Of a stretch of DNA of 64,000 nt, positions 44,257 to 53,732 are shown in pieces (positions within the stretch are counted from its first letter, which is position 1; each line of letters starts with the position of its first letter). The position numbers and the translations under genes are program-made. The notes beneath the pieces were generated by a model, which was given only the letters and a program-made list of their open reading frames with translations, did no database searches and was not told the origin of the DNA. The DNA lies in assembly GCA_029891345.1 (NCBI GenBank), contig CM057000.1:124967338-125031337 (forward strand). Direction: 5' to 3'. The DNA comes from Dryococelus australis (Eukaryota > Arthropoda > Insecta > Phasmatodea > Phasmatidae).

Positions 44257-44274
44257 TGGCGCCCAACGTGGGGC
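44257..44274 (+). promoter_or_regulatory. tRNA primer-binding-site-like motif
   Basis: TGGCGCCCAACGTGGGGC, an 18-base sequence of the form used by LTR retrotransposons to prime minus-strand DNA synthesis. The preceding GTCAATAT could hold the LTR terminal CA. Which tRNA would pair is not determined. Confidence 0.5.
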
Positions 44275-44275
44275 C

Positions 44276-45342
44276 ATAATTCTAGGTACTAAGACTTGGG
44301 AGTTGAACCACGTCAGACAACCCCCCACCCCCCTTTTTTCTTGTTGGTCACCCACGTTGGTCGTGATTGACACGACACGCGTCAACATATAGGACGTTTC
44401 AATATTAATCGTTTCATGTAACCTACACATAAATTAATACTGTATTTAGAAGCTAAAAGTGTTGGTATACTTTACGAAGAAATGGCAGTTAGTTATGGGA
44501 TTTTTCCAGTTCCTACGTATACAAGTCGTTTACGAATATACGCTGTTATAGTGAATTTAATTGAATAACACAGACACACTTCTGCTTTCTACCTGAAAAG
44601 AAAGTGTGTACCACTTTATATAGAGTATCTATAAATATGTATGTGACTAATTTTCTCAAGTGATTCCTAAGGGCGACACACGCCTTTGAAATTCAAGATA
44701 AACTACTAGTTTATTTCAAATTATGCTGTACGTTATAAACAAAACCTCTGAATATGTGGTTTTTCGATTTAATATATCTCGGAAACTGTTAGAGCTATAT
44801 GCTTCCAATTTGATATGTATGTTATTCCTACTAGTATTCATTGTTTCGTATGTTTGAATGACCTCACATTTACGTAACGGCTTTAAGAAGAGTCAAATTT
44901 GGGGGTTAGGGGATGGTAAGTTTTTACCGTATATTTTACCATATTAATTTCTCCCGATCGAGCCCCTAATAAATTGTACACAGATAACTGTTCAACTAGA
45001 TTTTTCTTCATTTGTTTACTGCAGAGGCGAGTGACGTACATAAAAATACATTCATAACAAATTATAGAACGAACGCACAACAACCCCGGGGAGCTTCTGC
45101 TAGTATGTTAAATGCTCTCATATTGTTCTGCCGTCCATACACATTGTCAGAAAGCAGCTTTACTACTTTAAGAGAAATGCCAATGACCGAACAAAAGAAA
45201 GGTGTAATTCAAAACGCATAGATACAATCGCAAATTGTAAGATTTAATTTCATTGGATAATTGTTGTTCAATTGTCGTGCCGACGGCCGAGGCTAGTCTT
45301 ATAAGCGGCCTCGTCTACAAAGTGTAACGAATGTATAGTGTA
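44276..45342. other. No gene seen
   Basis: After the primer-site-like motif no gag or pol frames follow. AT-rich sequence with short unrelated frames only. The direct repeat ACACGCGTCAA at about 44242 and 44373 spans the primer-site motif. Confidence 0.45.
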
Positions 45343-45818
45343 TAGTCCATTCCTGATTGGAAGCAGCTTATGAAAATCAACCTTTGAAAAAATACTCCAG
45401 GCATAACATGTCAACCAGTTTTTTCAATAACCTGTATTCCACAAATATATAACACTGTGGTTAACTTTAGAGTACTGTATTATTGAATAAATGAAACTTT
45501 TCCTTAATATCTTCTATGACTTTTAATATTTATTTCTTTTTAAATATGAATTATCAACAGCGAGAGCAGCGACGTGTTGGCAATGACTGGTAAGAAATAG
45601 TTCACAGTTAAAATAATATTTTAACCTAGTTTTTTAGTATACTATTTGTACATTAAACGGTGCCTATTTAAATATTTTGGTAGTCCCGATGGCAACATAT
45701 CTCATTTTTTCAGTTTAAATTAACAGCGGAAAATATCGTGAGTAGGCCGTAATGGTATGATGATGTTTTATCGAGCGAGATGGTAACCTAAACCAACTGT
45801 CTGCTGGGCGAGGCTTGT

Positions 45819-45865
<47 letters not shown>

Positions 45866-47258
45866 AATCGCTTTCACACTCGGGAAGATTCACTTCTCTG
45901 GTGAGCAGCGAAATTAAACATGTTTTCAATTGTATCATATTTCATACTTATTACAGCAAAATAATGATTTTTGAATTTGTAATTTACAACTGAAAAGAGA
46001 TTTTAATGTTTGAATGCTTATTTTAGTATATTTAGATATGATGGTGGGGCAGTTACCAAGTGAAGTTGGCAAACGTGGCGAGCCATGACATGGCTTGTTG
46101 CTTTTTGTCAGACGAAACATAACTTATTCCTGCTCCGAAAAATAATTCAAAATACCTCATCACGTTTGTAGACGTTGTGTTTTTATGCCTACCTAGGCAA
46201 ATTACGATGCTGTGAAATCTGTGTTTCCACGGCAGTAATGAATAGACTGTGACGTGTGTTCGTTAATTATTGCGTCTGTGAAATGGCGTGCCTTTGTGGT
46301 TCGTGGTCGATACGTTGGCCCTGTGTGTGTGTGTGTGTATGCGCGTGTGTGAACTGTTTCTATGACGAAGTTAATTATTTACATACACGTCTGTTTATTT
46401 ATCACAACGTTGTACCTTTGCCCTAAGGGGTTTGAAACACAGTTGTGTAACTTAATTTGCCACAATCCTGGAAGACAAATACTAAGCCTAGCCCTATAAA
46501 TTTCAATAAACCTAATAAATAGTAAGTAGCAATACATTGAAATATTAGCGGAATAAAAGTTATCGTAGGCTTATTTGTGTGCATGTTCACGGTTATCTTT
46601 TAAGTTTGTATGACAAAAATGAGCAACACGAGTTGCGAGCTTGAATTTAATGTGCCTTTTTTGTTTGACTGGCTGTTCCTTCGTTTCAATATTTATTCCA
46701 ACTGAATCCGTCCTTTTAAAGAAATAACCCAACACATATCAATAACAAATTGATGATTAGTACAGCCCTTTACCTCGCAGTTGTAACAGTATTAAACACA
46801 GTCGCGGCAAAATACTAACGTGCATTACATGTATTGAGCTATGTTATGGAAAACAAATATGTTAATGTAAAATAACCGTAAGAACTGTCGTCAATTCAGG
46901 CATTTTTAAAACGTCATAAAGCTGACCAAAATAATGTTGGAGGCCTAAACTGTGAATATTCATATGGAATGGTCTTTGGAATATGGCAGAATTCTTTGAA
47001 AAGCTGTATACAGTAAACAACACATTTGATAGGTATAGAAGTAGAAGTCACATTTCAATGTTTATGTTTAGGTGTAGCGAAAGTATACGAACACATGTAA
47101 ACATACAATGACACGTAAACATTGGTTTTGACAGATGCTACATGGCAATCAGTCACATGGCAATGTTTGTTTACATTTGGCGGAAGGATACGATACAGGC
47201 CTGCAAGTAGATATTTAGCAGGGCTCCGAGAAAGTTGCTTCCAGTGGGGAATGGACTA
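45343..47258. mobile_element. TA-flanked family A-related copy 7 (1.9 kb)
   Basis: The left end TAGTCCATTCCTGATTGGAA then GCAGCTT and the inverted right end TAGTCCATTCCCCACTGGAA then GCAACTTT form TIRs of about 27 bp. TA lies on each side (45341-45342 and 47259-47260). Just inside, AAATCAACCTTTGAAAAAAT on the left and, inverted, GAGCCCTGCTAAATATCTAC then TTGC on the right match the subterminal phrases of copies 2, 4 and 6, linking it to family A despite diverged ends. Inside is a (CT)n run (45822-45860). No transposase was seen. Confidence 0.65.
45822..45860 (+). repeat. (CT)n microsatellite
   Basis: Thirty-nine bases of uninterrupted CT dinucleotide, inside family A copy 7. A GT run (46321-46338) lies further on. 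Confidence 0.95.
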
Positions 47259-48325
47259 TATTCGCGGTTTATCCACCCTTTTTAAATCAAACCTTTGAAA
47301 AAATCTTCCCATGTATGACGTGTTTTGTTATTTTCCAACATATGCCATGTATTATAGGCGTTTTATACTTGTGTTCATGAAAGTTACTTTTTTCCTGTTA
47401 AATTGAAATGTTATTCATATTTTTTCTATAAATTATAATGCTTCATATGTAAATAATTTTAATAAAAACAGTGACAAAAAGGGGGTGTTGGTAGCGTCGC
47501 CTAGTGAGAAATAGTTCTTATACAAAATACTGTTACAACTGAGTGCACACGAATGAGGAGCGTTGTTCTCTGGTGTAATTTTCCAGACTTTGGTAAGCTT
47601 AGGCAGTATTTACAACAGCCCGTCGCGTCCGTCCGTCATCCGCCCGTCCGTCATACATTCGTCCGTCTCCCAGCCGAGCGATTTACAACCAAACTTCGTA
47701 CGTCCGTCGTACGTTCCTTGCTACAATTTAACAAAAACAAAACTGTTTAAAAATAGGAAAACATTCTCCATTAAAAGTGAAATTTTTTGGCGGTATTGAG
47801 TTTCTAAGTAGAGGAGCAGGTGCAAATGTGGACACTGCTTGTAATATGGACCCCTTCAATATCTGCCCTGCACGCATGCGCAGACACGCGGAAAAACTGT
47901 GAACTACACCAGCACTTCCTTCTGAGGTGATTTCGAAGGTCATTGTCACCAGTTTATCTTTTGACGGCTTTCAGTGAAGTGAAGTGTAAATTTCAGTTTT
48001 TCAAGTTACTTCAGAGGTACGTTTAAACAATTTTTGTCCATATTTGTGATTGTTATTAGAATAAAACTGATGACAGTCCGTCATTCTACATTGGATTAAG
48101 TTTCTTTAAAGCTGGGCAGATGCTAAATTCGATCATCATATTCCCATGAAAACCAGTTTATTCCCAAAATAGCATTATTTGTAATATGGACTCTTAAGGG
48201 TGATTGAATTATAGACCCCCGGTCCATATTACCCACACATATTTTCCATGGGGGGGGGGGGATTTCATTTTTGAATAAAAATTTCACGTACTTTATTGTT
48301 GAAAATTAAAATAGAAAATCCAATA

Positions 48326-48709
48326 CAGTAATCCCGGTTTTGCGTGGTATGATATAGCGTGTATTCGGATATAACACGGGTGAAAACATGTCCCCCAATT
48401 AAAAAATGTTAATTTAAGTGTATTTTTTATTTTTACAAATTGTATTATTTTAAATTTTAACTGCTACTGTTTACAAATATCGGTCAACTACAGTCCACTC
48501 TCCCAATACCAGTCTTTTTTTTTTTCCCATCTGTCGATTTTCAACTATGCCATAAATTAAATGTAAGCATTTGTACTGACAGCGTAGTTTCCATGCGTTC
48601 GGGCGAATACTTTTTGTCACAATGCTCACATCACGATATAACGAGGTTTAGCTAAAACGCGGGGGTTAACTTTGTCCCCCTACAACCACGTTATATCGTG
48701 CTTCTACTG
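48326..48709. mobile_element. 384-bp MITE nested in the pogo-like transposon
   Basis: Ends CAGTAATCCCGGTTTTGCGT and, inverted, CAGTAGAAGCACGATATAAC, flanked by TA (48324-48325 and 48710-48711). Inside, GATATAGCGTG and ACGATATAACGAGG phrases repeat in both orientations, and TACAGTCCACTCTCCCAATA near 48488 resembles another pogo-family end. CAGT ends with TA duplications are typical of pogo/Tigger-derived MITEs. Confidence 0.75.
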
Positions 48710-48859
48710 TAATTATATAAAAGCCTATAAGTAATAAAAATATTAGACTATAAAAGCTAATATTTGCCTATAATTATAATAATTCATCTGTCATTACATA
48801 CAATCCTTGATTTTTTTTTTCACGTGCCAAGAACTCAACGACGAAAGGGAGAACACACT

Positions 48860-50330
48860 CCCCCTTCTAGATTAACTTGGAATAAGGTGAAGATGGTAGT
48901 CAGTGAAGAAGGTAAGAAGTAAGGAAATGGGAGTGAAGAAGGCTGCAAAAATTTTGAGGTAACCATAACATTGCGATGATTTTCTAGGCAGGTGGAAACG
49001 TGCCAAGAGGATTTGGTTGAGCAAAAGCTTGGGAGAAAGACGGTTTTTCCGGATCATACGGAGACAGGACTGGTGGATTATTTGCTTGAGATGGAATATG
49101 TTTACCATGGTCTCACTAGACAAGATGTGAAGAAGGTGACTTACCAATTGGCTGAAAAAAGTAACATTCCCCATCCATTTTTAAACGAGTCAGCTGGAAG
49201 AGCCTGGCTATACCTTTTTTCTTTCGCGTTACAAAGGGTGTCTTTCCATTCGAACACCAACTGGGACATCGTACGCGCGCGCTGAAGGTTTCACATGTGG
49301 ACATGTGTATGCTTTTTTTTATTTGCTTGAAGCACTCATGACGGAACATAGATTTGAACCCGACAGAATCTTTAATGTTGACGAGACTGGACTGAGTGTG
49401 GTCCAATCCAAAGTTCCTCAAATCATTGGGTTAAAGGGAAAACGACAGGTGGGAGTTCTGACAGCACACGAACACTGGTTCGCTAGTCACAGTTGTTTGC
49501 TGCATGAGTGCCGAGGAGCTCTATGTACTGTACCTCCCGTGATAATCTTCCCTCGAAAGATATTCTCTAACATGTTGATGAAAGGTGTCCCAACTGGTGC
49601 AATTGGAAAAGCTTACCCATGAGGTTGGATCAAAGGATATTTATTCACGGAATGATTCGAGCACTTCATTAAAAAAAACTTGCCCGAGAGAGGACTTGCC
49701 TGATCGCTTGATTCTCGATGGACATTATTCCCACACAAGAAACTTGGATGTTTTAGAGTTGGCGAGGTAAAACCATGTGGCACTTTTGTCTCTTCTACCT
49801 CACACTACAAACAAATTGCAACCGCTGGACAAAACGTTCATGGGTGCTTTAAAGTCTCACTACAGTAAAAATATCCATCTGCACATGCTCCAAAATTATA
49901 CCCAACTGGGCTTAAATGACATAGCAGAACTGTTTGGAAGAGCTTATCTCTCGACTGCTACCGGGTCAATCGCAGTAAATTGATTCAGGGCGACGGGTAT
50001 TTGGCCAGTCATATTTTCAGATACTGACTGTTGCTGACGAACATGCACTTCTTATGGACCAATCTCCCAAATTGCCTCCACCATCACTTTCAAATGGTGC
50101 TGCTAATACATCAACTCAAGGACTATCACTAGCCTCACCTTCCCACATTGTGACTCCAAAGCAACCACCTCCAGCTCAAACGACAACTTACCAAGTCGTG
50201 ACATCTGACACTGCATCAACCCCAACATTTCCTACCCCATCGATTTCCACAACTTTGCACATCTCGCCTAGAGACATCCTTCGTGTACCTCCGCCTAAGA
50301 AAAAAAACATCCAACAGGGGTCGTAAAAAG
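48860..50330 (+). pseudogene. pogo-like (Tigger/jerky type) transposase, broken
   Basis: In order: a decayed HTH_psq start (near 48890-48960, K-M-V-V-S-E-E-G-K-K and G-V-K-K-A-A-K-I), then LGRKTVFPDHTETGLVDYLL and G-L-T-R-Q-D-V-K-K-V-T-Y-Q-L-A (CENP-B-type HTH region, 48992-49265), then R-I-F-N-V-D-E-T-G-L-S-V-V-Q (first catalytic Asp, about 49365-49400), GLKGKRQVGVLTAHE, P-P-V-I-I-F-P-R-K, L-I-L-D-G-H-Y-S-H-T-R-N (second Asp, about 49709-49745), and L-L-P-H-T-T-N-K-L-Q-P-L-D-K-T-F-M-G-A-L-K (third-motif region, 49788-49860), then E-L-F-G-R-A-Y. The family cuts and pastes DNA at TA sites. At least four frame breaks are present, so it is inactive. Confidence 0.85.
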
Positions 50331-50798
50331 AGTGTTGCAATTGTCCGCAAAGGGCGAGGTCGCGGAAGAGGGGTGTCGAATGCTGAGAGGAAGCAGAAAG
50401 TCGAACCAGATAGCTCAGACACTGACGATTCAGCTACCGACATATCAGATGGGGACAACTCATCCTTATCTTTACAAGCCGGAGAATATGGACCTGACCA
50501 GGACAACACCACTTGCATGTTCTGCAACATCAATTTTAAGGACGATTCACATGGAGAAATGTGGATCCAGTGCAATGCCTGCTTGGACAAGGCCCACTCA
50601 GACTGTACTGGTGCTGAAGACGACCATTATATATGTGATTTCTGCCACCAAAATCCATTTGATGAGCAAATTTTACAGTTCCATTCAATTTTTGTAAACA
50701 GAAATAAAGGTTTGTTAATATCTTTGAAACTTTTTGTTGGGGTCCATATTACCTCACCTATGGGTCCATATTACCCTCACAATTTGGTCACATGGTAG
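50283..50798 (+). pseudogene. C-terminal PHD finger of the pogo-like protein
   Basis: A 171-residue frame holds a basic stretch (R-K-K-S-V-A-I-V-R-K-G-R-G-R-G-R-G), an acidic Ser/Asp-rich stretch (D-S-S-D-T-D-D-S-A-T-D), then a C4HC3-like PHD finger at about residues 80-122: C-M-F-C, D-S-H-G-E-M-W-I-Q-C-N-A-C, A-H-S-D-C and Y-I-C-D-F-C. It joins the transposase C-terminal linker after a frameshift near 50310. PHD fingers bind histone tails; a PHD tail on a pogo-like transposase suggests targeting to or recognition of chromatin, which is inference. The finger itself is intact. Confidence 0.75.
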
Positions 50799-50984
50799 TT
50801 TTGACTTCTTGTAAAAAAACGGTTGTACGCTTGTATACATTTCATTTAGCGGTAATGCCTCCTAGGGATGTTTAGGTGATGAGTTTCTAAAGGTAGTTCA
50901 CCTAAAATTCGAATACTTAGTACAATTTGAGACCACAATATCAACGAAAAACATGTAGGGGGTCGATATTTGCACCCACCCCTC

Positions 50985-51523
50985 TACCCAAAATGCACAT
51001 ACATATACATGACGGAAATTAATTAATGTAAAAAAAAATTTTATAGCATATAAAGAATGATTTTATTATTTTTACTATTGCACAAAAGGAGCTCGTATTT
51101 CCAAACGTAGCTATCAATTATTTTCAGGAAAAATTTAACTCAATTTCATTTTACATTTACATACAAGCTAACATATGAAAATAAAGGACAGCCAAAACAA
51201 AACACTGTACACACTGCACAGCCTTGTAAAGAACTCGGGGATGAACAAGTAACAAAACGTGCAAGTTTAGAAGACTGTAATTTCATCCGTTCGTCCGCCA
51301 AAAGTTAAAGCTTACCAAGGTTTTGACGACCGGACAGATAGAATTAACGGCCACATATGATTAGCTGTTGGTCACGTGATTGACGGACGGAGGACGGATG
51401 CGACGGGTCGTAAATCCTGTCTTGTTTGCACGAGGTGGAGGAATATCCTGGAAGTAGAACTTTAGCAGGGCTTCAGAAAAGACTGAAGTAACCGTGAAAA
51501 GATTTTATATTCATAGACTAAAG
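50985..51523. other. No gene; right part of family A copy 8
   Basis: Between the pogo element and the next MITE this stretch contains only the right half of copy 8 with its GGACGGATGCGACGGGTCGT arm. Confidence 0.5.
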
Positions 51524-51884
51524 AAGAGGTAGACCGCTTATTCGTCTTCTGCGCATGTACCCAACATTGACCTACCACAATCCTACACAACTGTCAAAGT
51601 CACATGGTCAACAGTAATGAACGTGTTTGTTTACATCTTAATTTTTAAATGGCAAGCACCATTATATAAATACAATACTTTTACCAGTTTGAATGTAATC
51701 AAATAGCATTACAAAATTATTAAATGAAGTCTAAAAACATCTCAAAAGCACATGTTTACTAAGCAGTGTTCTAACCTCAAACCCATTCCACGACATTTTT
51801 GCTAGACGTGTACGCAAAAAAAAGCAGTTCAATGTTGGACACGGATATTGGTTGCGCGCAGCCAGCGAGATCGGTCTACCTCTT
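51524..51884. mobile_element. 361-bp MITE with AAGAGGTAGACCG ends
   Basis: The left end AAGAGGTAGACCGCTTATTC and inverted right end AAGAGGTAGACCGATCTCGC share 13 perfect bases. A further CCAACATTGA lies about 40 bp inside each end, so the TIR is roughly 50 bp. Interior AT-rich, no coding. The flanking duplication was not clear. Its right end supplies the last two bases of the stop codon of the minus-strand frame at 51883-52096. Confidence 0.7.
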
Positions 51885-52096
51885 AATTATTATATGGCAT
51901 TAACGTATCGTCAACAGCGAGATCATTAAAAACCGAAGCAATTTGCTCAGAGAAGCAAGTGACGGGGAAGGAATCGCGCGGCCATGGTTTGTAGCAGAGT
52001 TTATTCGGAAGCTCAATGATTTTATTTCGGCAACTATAAATTTTCACCTCACCGCCAGGGTGCACTGGTATCGCATGTGTACCGGATTTTCCCGTG
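51883..52096 (-). CDS. Possible last exon of the cysteine-rich secreted protein gene
   Basis: On the minus strand, a TTTACTTACGTACAG acceptor-like sequence precedes an open stretch of 70 codons ending in TAA. It encodes G-E-V-K-I-Y-S-C-R-N-K, I-E-L-P-N-K-L-C-Y-K-P-W-P-R-D and P-V-T-C-F-S-E, with three cysteines. It lies about 0.93 kb downstream of the signal-peptide exon at 53025-53227, but the phases do not match directly (exon 1 ends in phase 1, this needs phase 2), so an intermediate exon would be required. Alternatively it is a separate or chance frame. The last codons run into the MITE at 51884. Confidence 0.3.
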
Positions 52097-52125
52097 CTGT
52101 ACGTAAGTAAATGGAATAATTGCAA

Positions 52126-53024
52126 TTTTCATAAAATAAACACAACTGTGTAAAAATCTTCCGATCTCCAGATACTGTGTCAAAACCTACTGTACGTAAA
52201 TAATAAACGCAGTGCTTCGTTCTAGAGTGGAAATATAACGGAATATGTCCACATGTTGAGTATTATTCTGTCGTATTATTAAAATTTTCCAAATAAATCG
52301 AAAAAAAAAAAATAGTGAAATTGTTCAAAGTATCATTTTTAGGGCTTTCCTGTGCAGTTTTCTCAAAGGAGAGTAGAAAAGTAGAAGTTCATTTTAACAA
52401 GAGCTTTATTTCGCACTAAAATTTCGTAATGATCTTTTACATTTAAATAAGCTGATTTATGAACGCTCAATGCCAAACACAATAAATTTATTAGGTACTT
52501 AGAATTCTGGCATGCATAAGTACAGGGTGAGTCCTTCAAAAGAGGCCCCATGGGACGTGTGTAACGGAGCGAGGTAATGAGGAAATACCTAGAGTAGGTG
52601 CTTGAAGTGGCCGCCACTCAGCCCGTAGATAAACCTAGCCAATCAAGTTATCGTTCATCTTCGAACGTAAACAAACTGATTATATAAAATAAAGATGATA
52701 GGGAAAACGTTCGATAAAATTTAGTTGTCGGAATATCAGTATTTGAACATTTCCCCAATGGGTTCTCCAATGGACATCAGGCACATCTTCCCCATACGGG
52801 AAAACATCGTATCGATTACCTGCCATGCTCTCGACCTCGGGTATATAAATATGTTTCCATTCTTTCAGGCACTAACTCTAAATGAAATCCACTGACCGTC
52901 TATTATCGCTGTCCCTCTGAAGTATCTAAACTAACAGCAAATGTTGTTTCAGTGTAAACGTCATTGTGAGCGCACGAATACAGAGCTGAAGTACGTGGTG
53001 TAAACACGGCTGAAGTGAACTCAC
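52126..53024. other. No further exon recognised
   Basis: Between the two candidate exons no additional cysteine-rich frame with splice sites was found by eye. A TATA-like GGTATATAAATATG on the plus strand (about 52839) has no associated plus-strand gene. Confidence 0.4.
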
Positions 53025-53227
53025 CCAGTTGAGTGACGCAAGACGAACAGCAGCCACAGAAGGTGCTGTGAGGTTTCCATATCTGGTTGCTGTTGCACCT
53101 GATGTTCGTGTCGCATACCACAGTGCTGCAATAGTCGAGTCGGCAGACCAGGGACTGCACCTCCAGCACTGCAGCCGCCAGTAATACTGTCACTAGACAA
53201 AATACGTGCTTCATCGTAGCGGCAATC
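53025..53227 (-). CDS. First coding exon of a secreted cysteine-rich protein (fungal-protease-inhibitor-like)
   Basis: On the minus strand an acceptor (TTGACTGTTTCAG) at 53228 is followed by a short leader, ATG at 53214, and an open frame to a strong donor (CTGG|GTGAGTTC) at 53025/53024, ending in phase 1. The 63 codons encode a signal peptide (K-H, then hydrophobic FCLVTVLLAAAVLEVQS, cleavage likely after Ser21) and a mature part with eight cysteines: C-X4-C-X4-C-X5-C-X12-C-X-C-C-X2-C. This CGCC..C ending resembles small insect inhibitors of the fungal-protease-inhibitor-like group. It is probably exported to haemolymph or cuticle. The function is inferred from cysteine spacing only; the splice sites are seen directly. 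A non-coding first exon should lie upstream. The frame continues past the donor to 52903 without cysteines, supporting the splice. Confidence 0.6.
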
Positions 53228-53650
53228 CTGAAACAGTCAACGTAACCCACATCCTTTCACAGTGAACACTAAGCTCTATTATTCCTCCTAGTGCACAAAT
53301 TCAACCTTGGAATATGGTGTACTAGCGACTCGCCCCGGCCTCGCTCGGGTGCGATTTACAAATATGGCGTTGTTTAGGTTTACAGCAAGTATATACACTA
53401 AATGCTTAGGTAACTAACATAATATTAATACTATGTTGTTCACGACGTCTTCGTAAGTGAACCGCTAAAAGAAAAAAATGGTTGTTGTGTATCGTCCTTA
53501 AAAGATAAACATACGCTTTCGCGGACTTTTTTGTAGAACTTGTGAGATCTACAACTCTGTAGTACATTTATTTGGTGTATTTCTTATGGCTTAGTCAGCG
53601 TAAGCCATGTCAGAGCCCGAAAAGCGGCTTTTTCCGACTTTATAATAAAA

Positions 53651-53711
53651 TTTATCTACTATACTTTATCTACTATCTACTATACTTTATCTACTTATCT
53701 ACTATACTTAG
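53651..53711 (+). repeat. Short tandem repeat of TATCTACTATACTT type
   Basis: Four imperfect units of 13-15 bp (TTTATCTACTATACTT, with shortened variants). Non-coding. Confidence 0.8.
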
Positions 53712-53732
53712 ATTAGATATTAATGCATTATA

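Larger units (their letters stand above)
41979..44275 (+). other. LTR-like region ending at a primer-binding-site-like motif
   Basis: G+C-rich promoter-like sequence (42010-42560), short repeated phrases of the CGCAAGGGCT type (42575-42660), two AT microsatellites (42784-42830 and 42849-42886), a C-run and CA microsatellite (43268-43316), an AATAAA (about 43329), a basic 81-residue frame (43431-43676), and finally TGGCGCCCAACGTGGGGC (44257-44274), the standard style of tRNA primer-binding site after a 5' LTR. The LTR start was not identified, and no gag/pol follows, so this is probably a lone 5' end or a rearranged retroelement. Confidence 0.45.
47811..50984 (+). mobile_element. pogo/Tigger-like DNA transposon, 3.17 kb
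   Basis: TIRs: left GAGGAGCAGGTGCAAATGTG then GAC, right (inverted) GAGGGGTGGGTGCAAATATC then GAC. TA flanks both sides (47809-47810 and 50985-50986), as for the Tc1/mariner/pogo superfamily. Inside are a broken transposase (about 48860-50320) and a PHD-finger coding segment (50330-50650). A 12-base motif GTAATATGGACC recurs five times near the ends: about 47849, 48180, 48221 (inverse), 50741 (inverse) and 50765 (inverse). A 384-bp MITE has inserted at 48326. Confidence 0.88.
47261..51503. mobile_element. TA-flanked family A-related copy 8, split by a pogo-like transposon
   Basis: The left end (47261 on) reads TATTCGCGGTTTATCC..AAATCAAACCTTTGAAAAAATC, matching copy 6 (GGCTGTTCACGGTAAA..AAACCAACCTTTGAAAAAT). 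The right end reads TTTAGCAGGGCTTCAGAAAAGACTGAAGTAACCGTG, matching the inverse start of copies 2 and 4. Inverted GTCGC-TCCGTCC-type arms at about 47615-47660 and 51370-51425 also pair. Subtracting the 3.17-kb pogo element leaves about 1.06 kb. Its left end shares the TA at 47259-47260 with copy 7. The limits are approximate because the ends are decayed. Confidence 0.5.
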
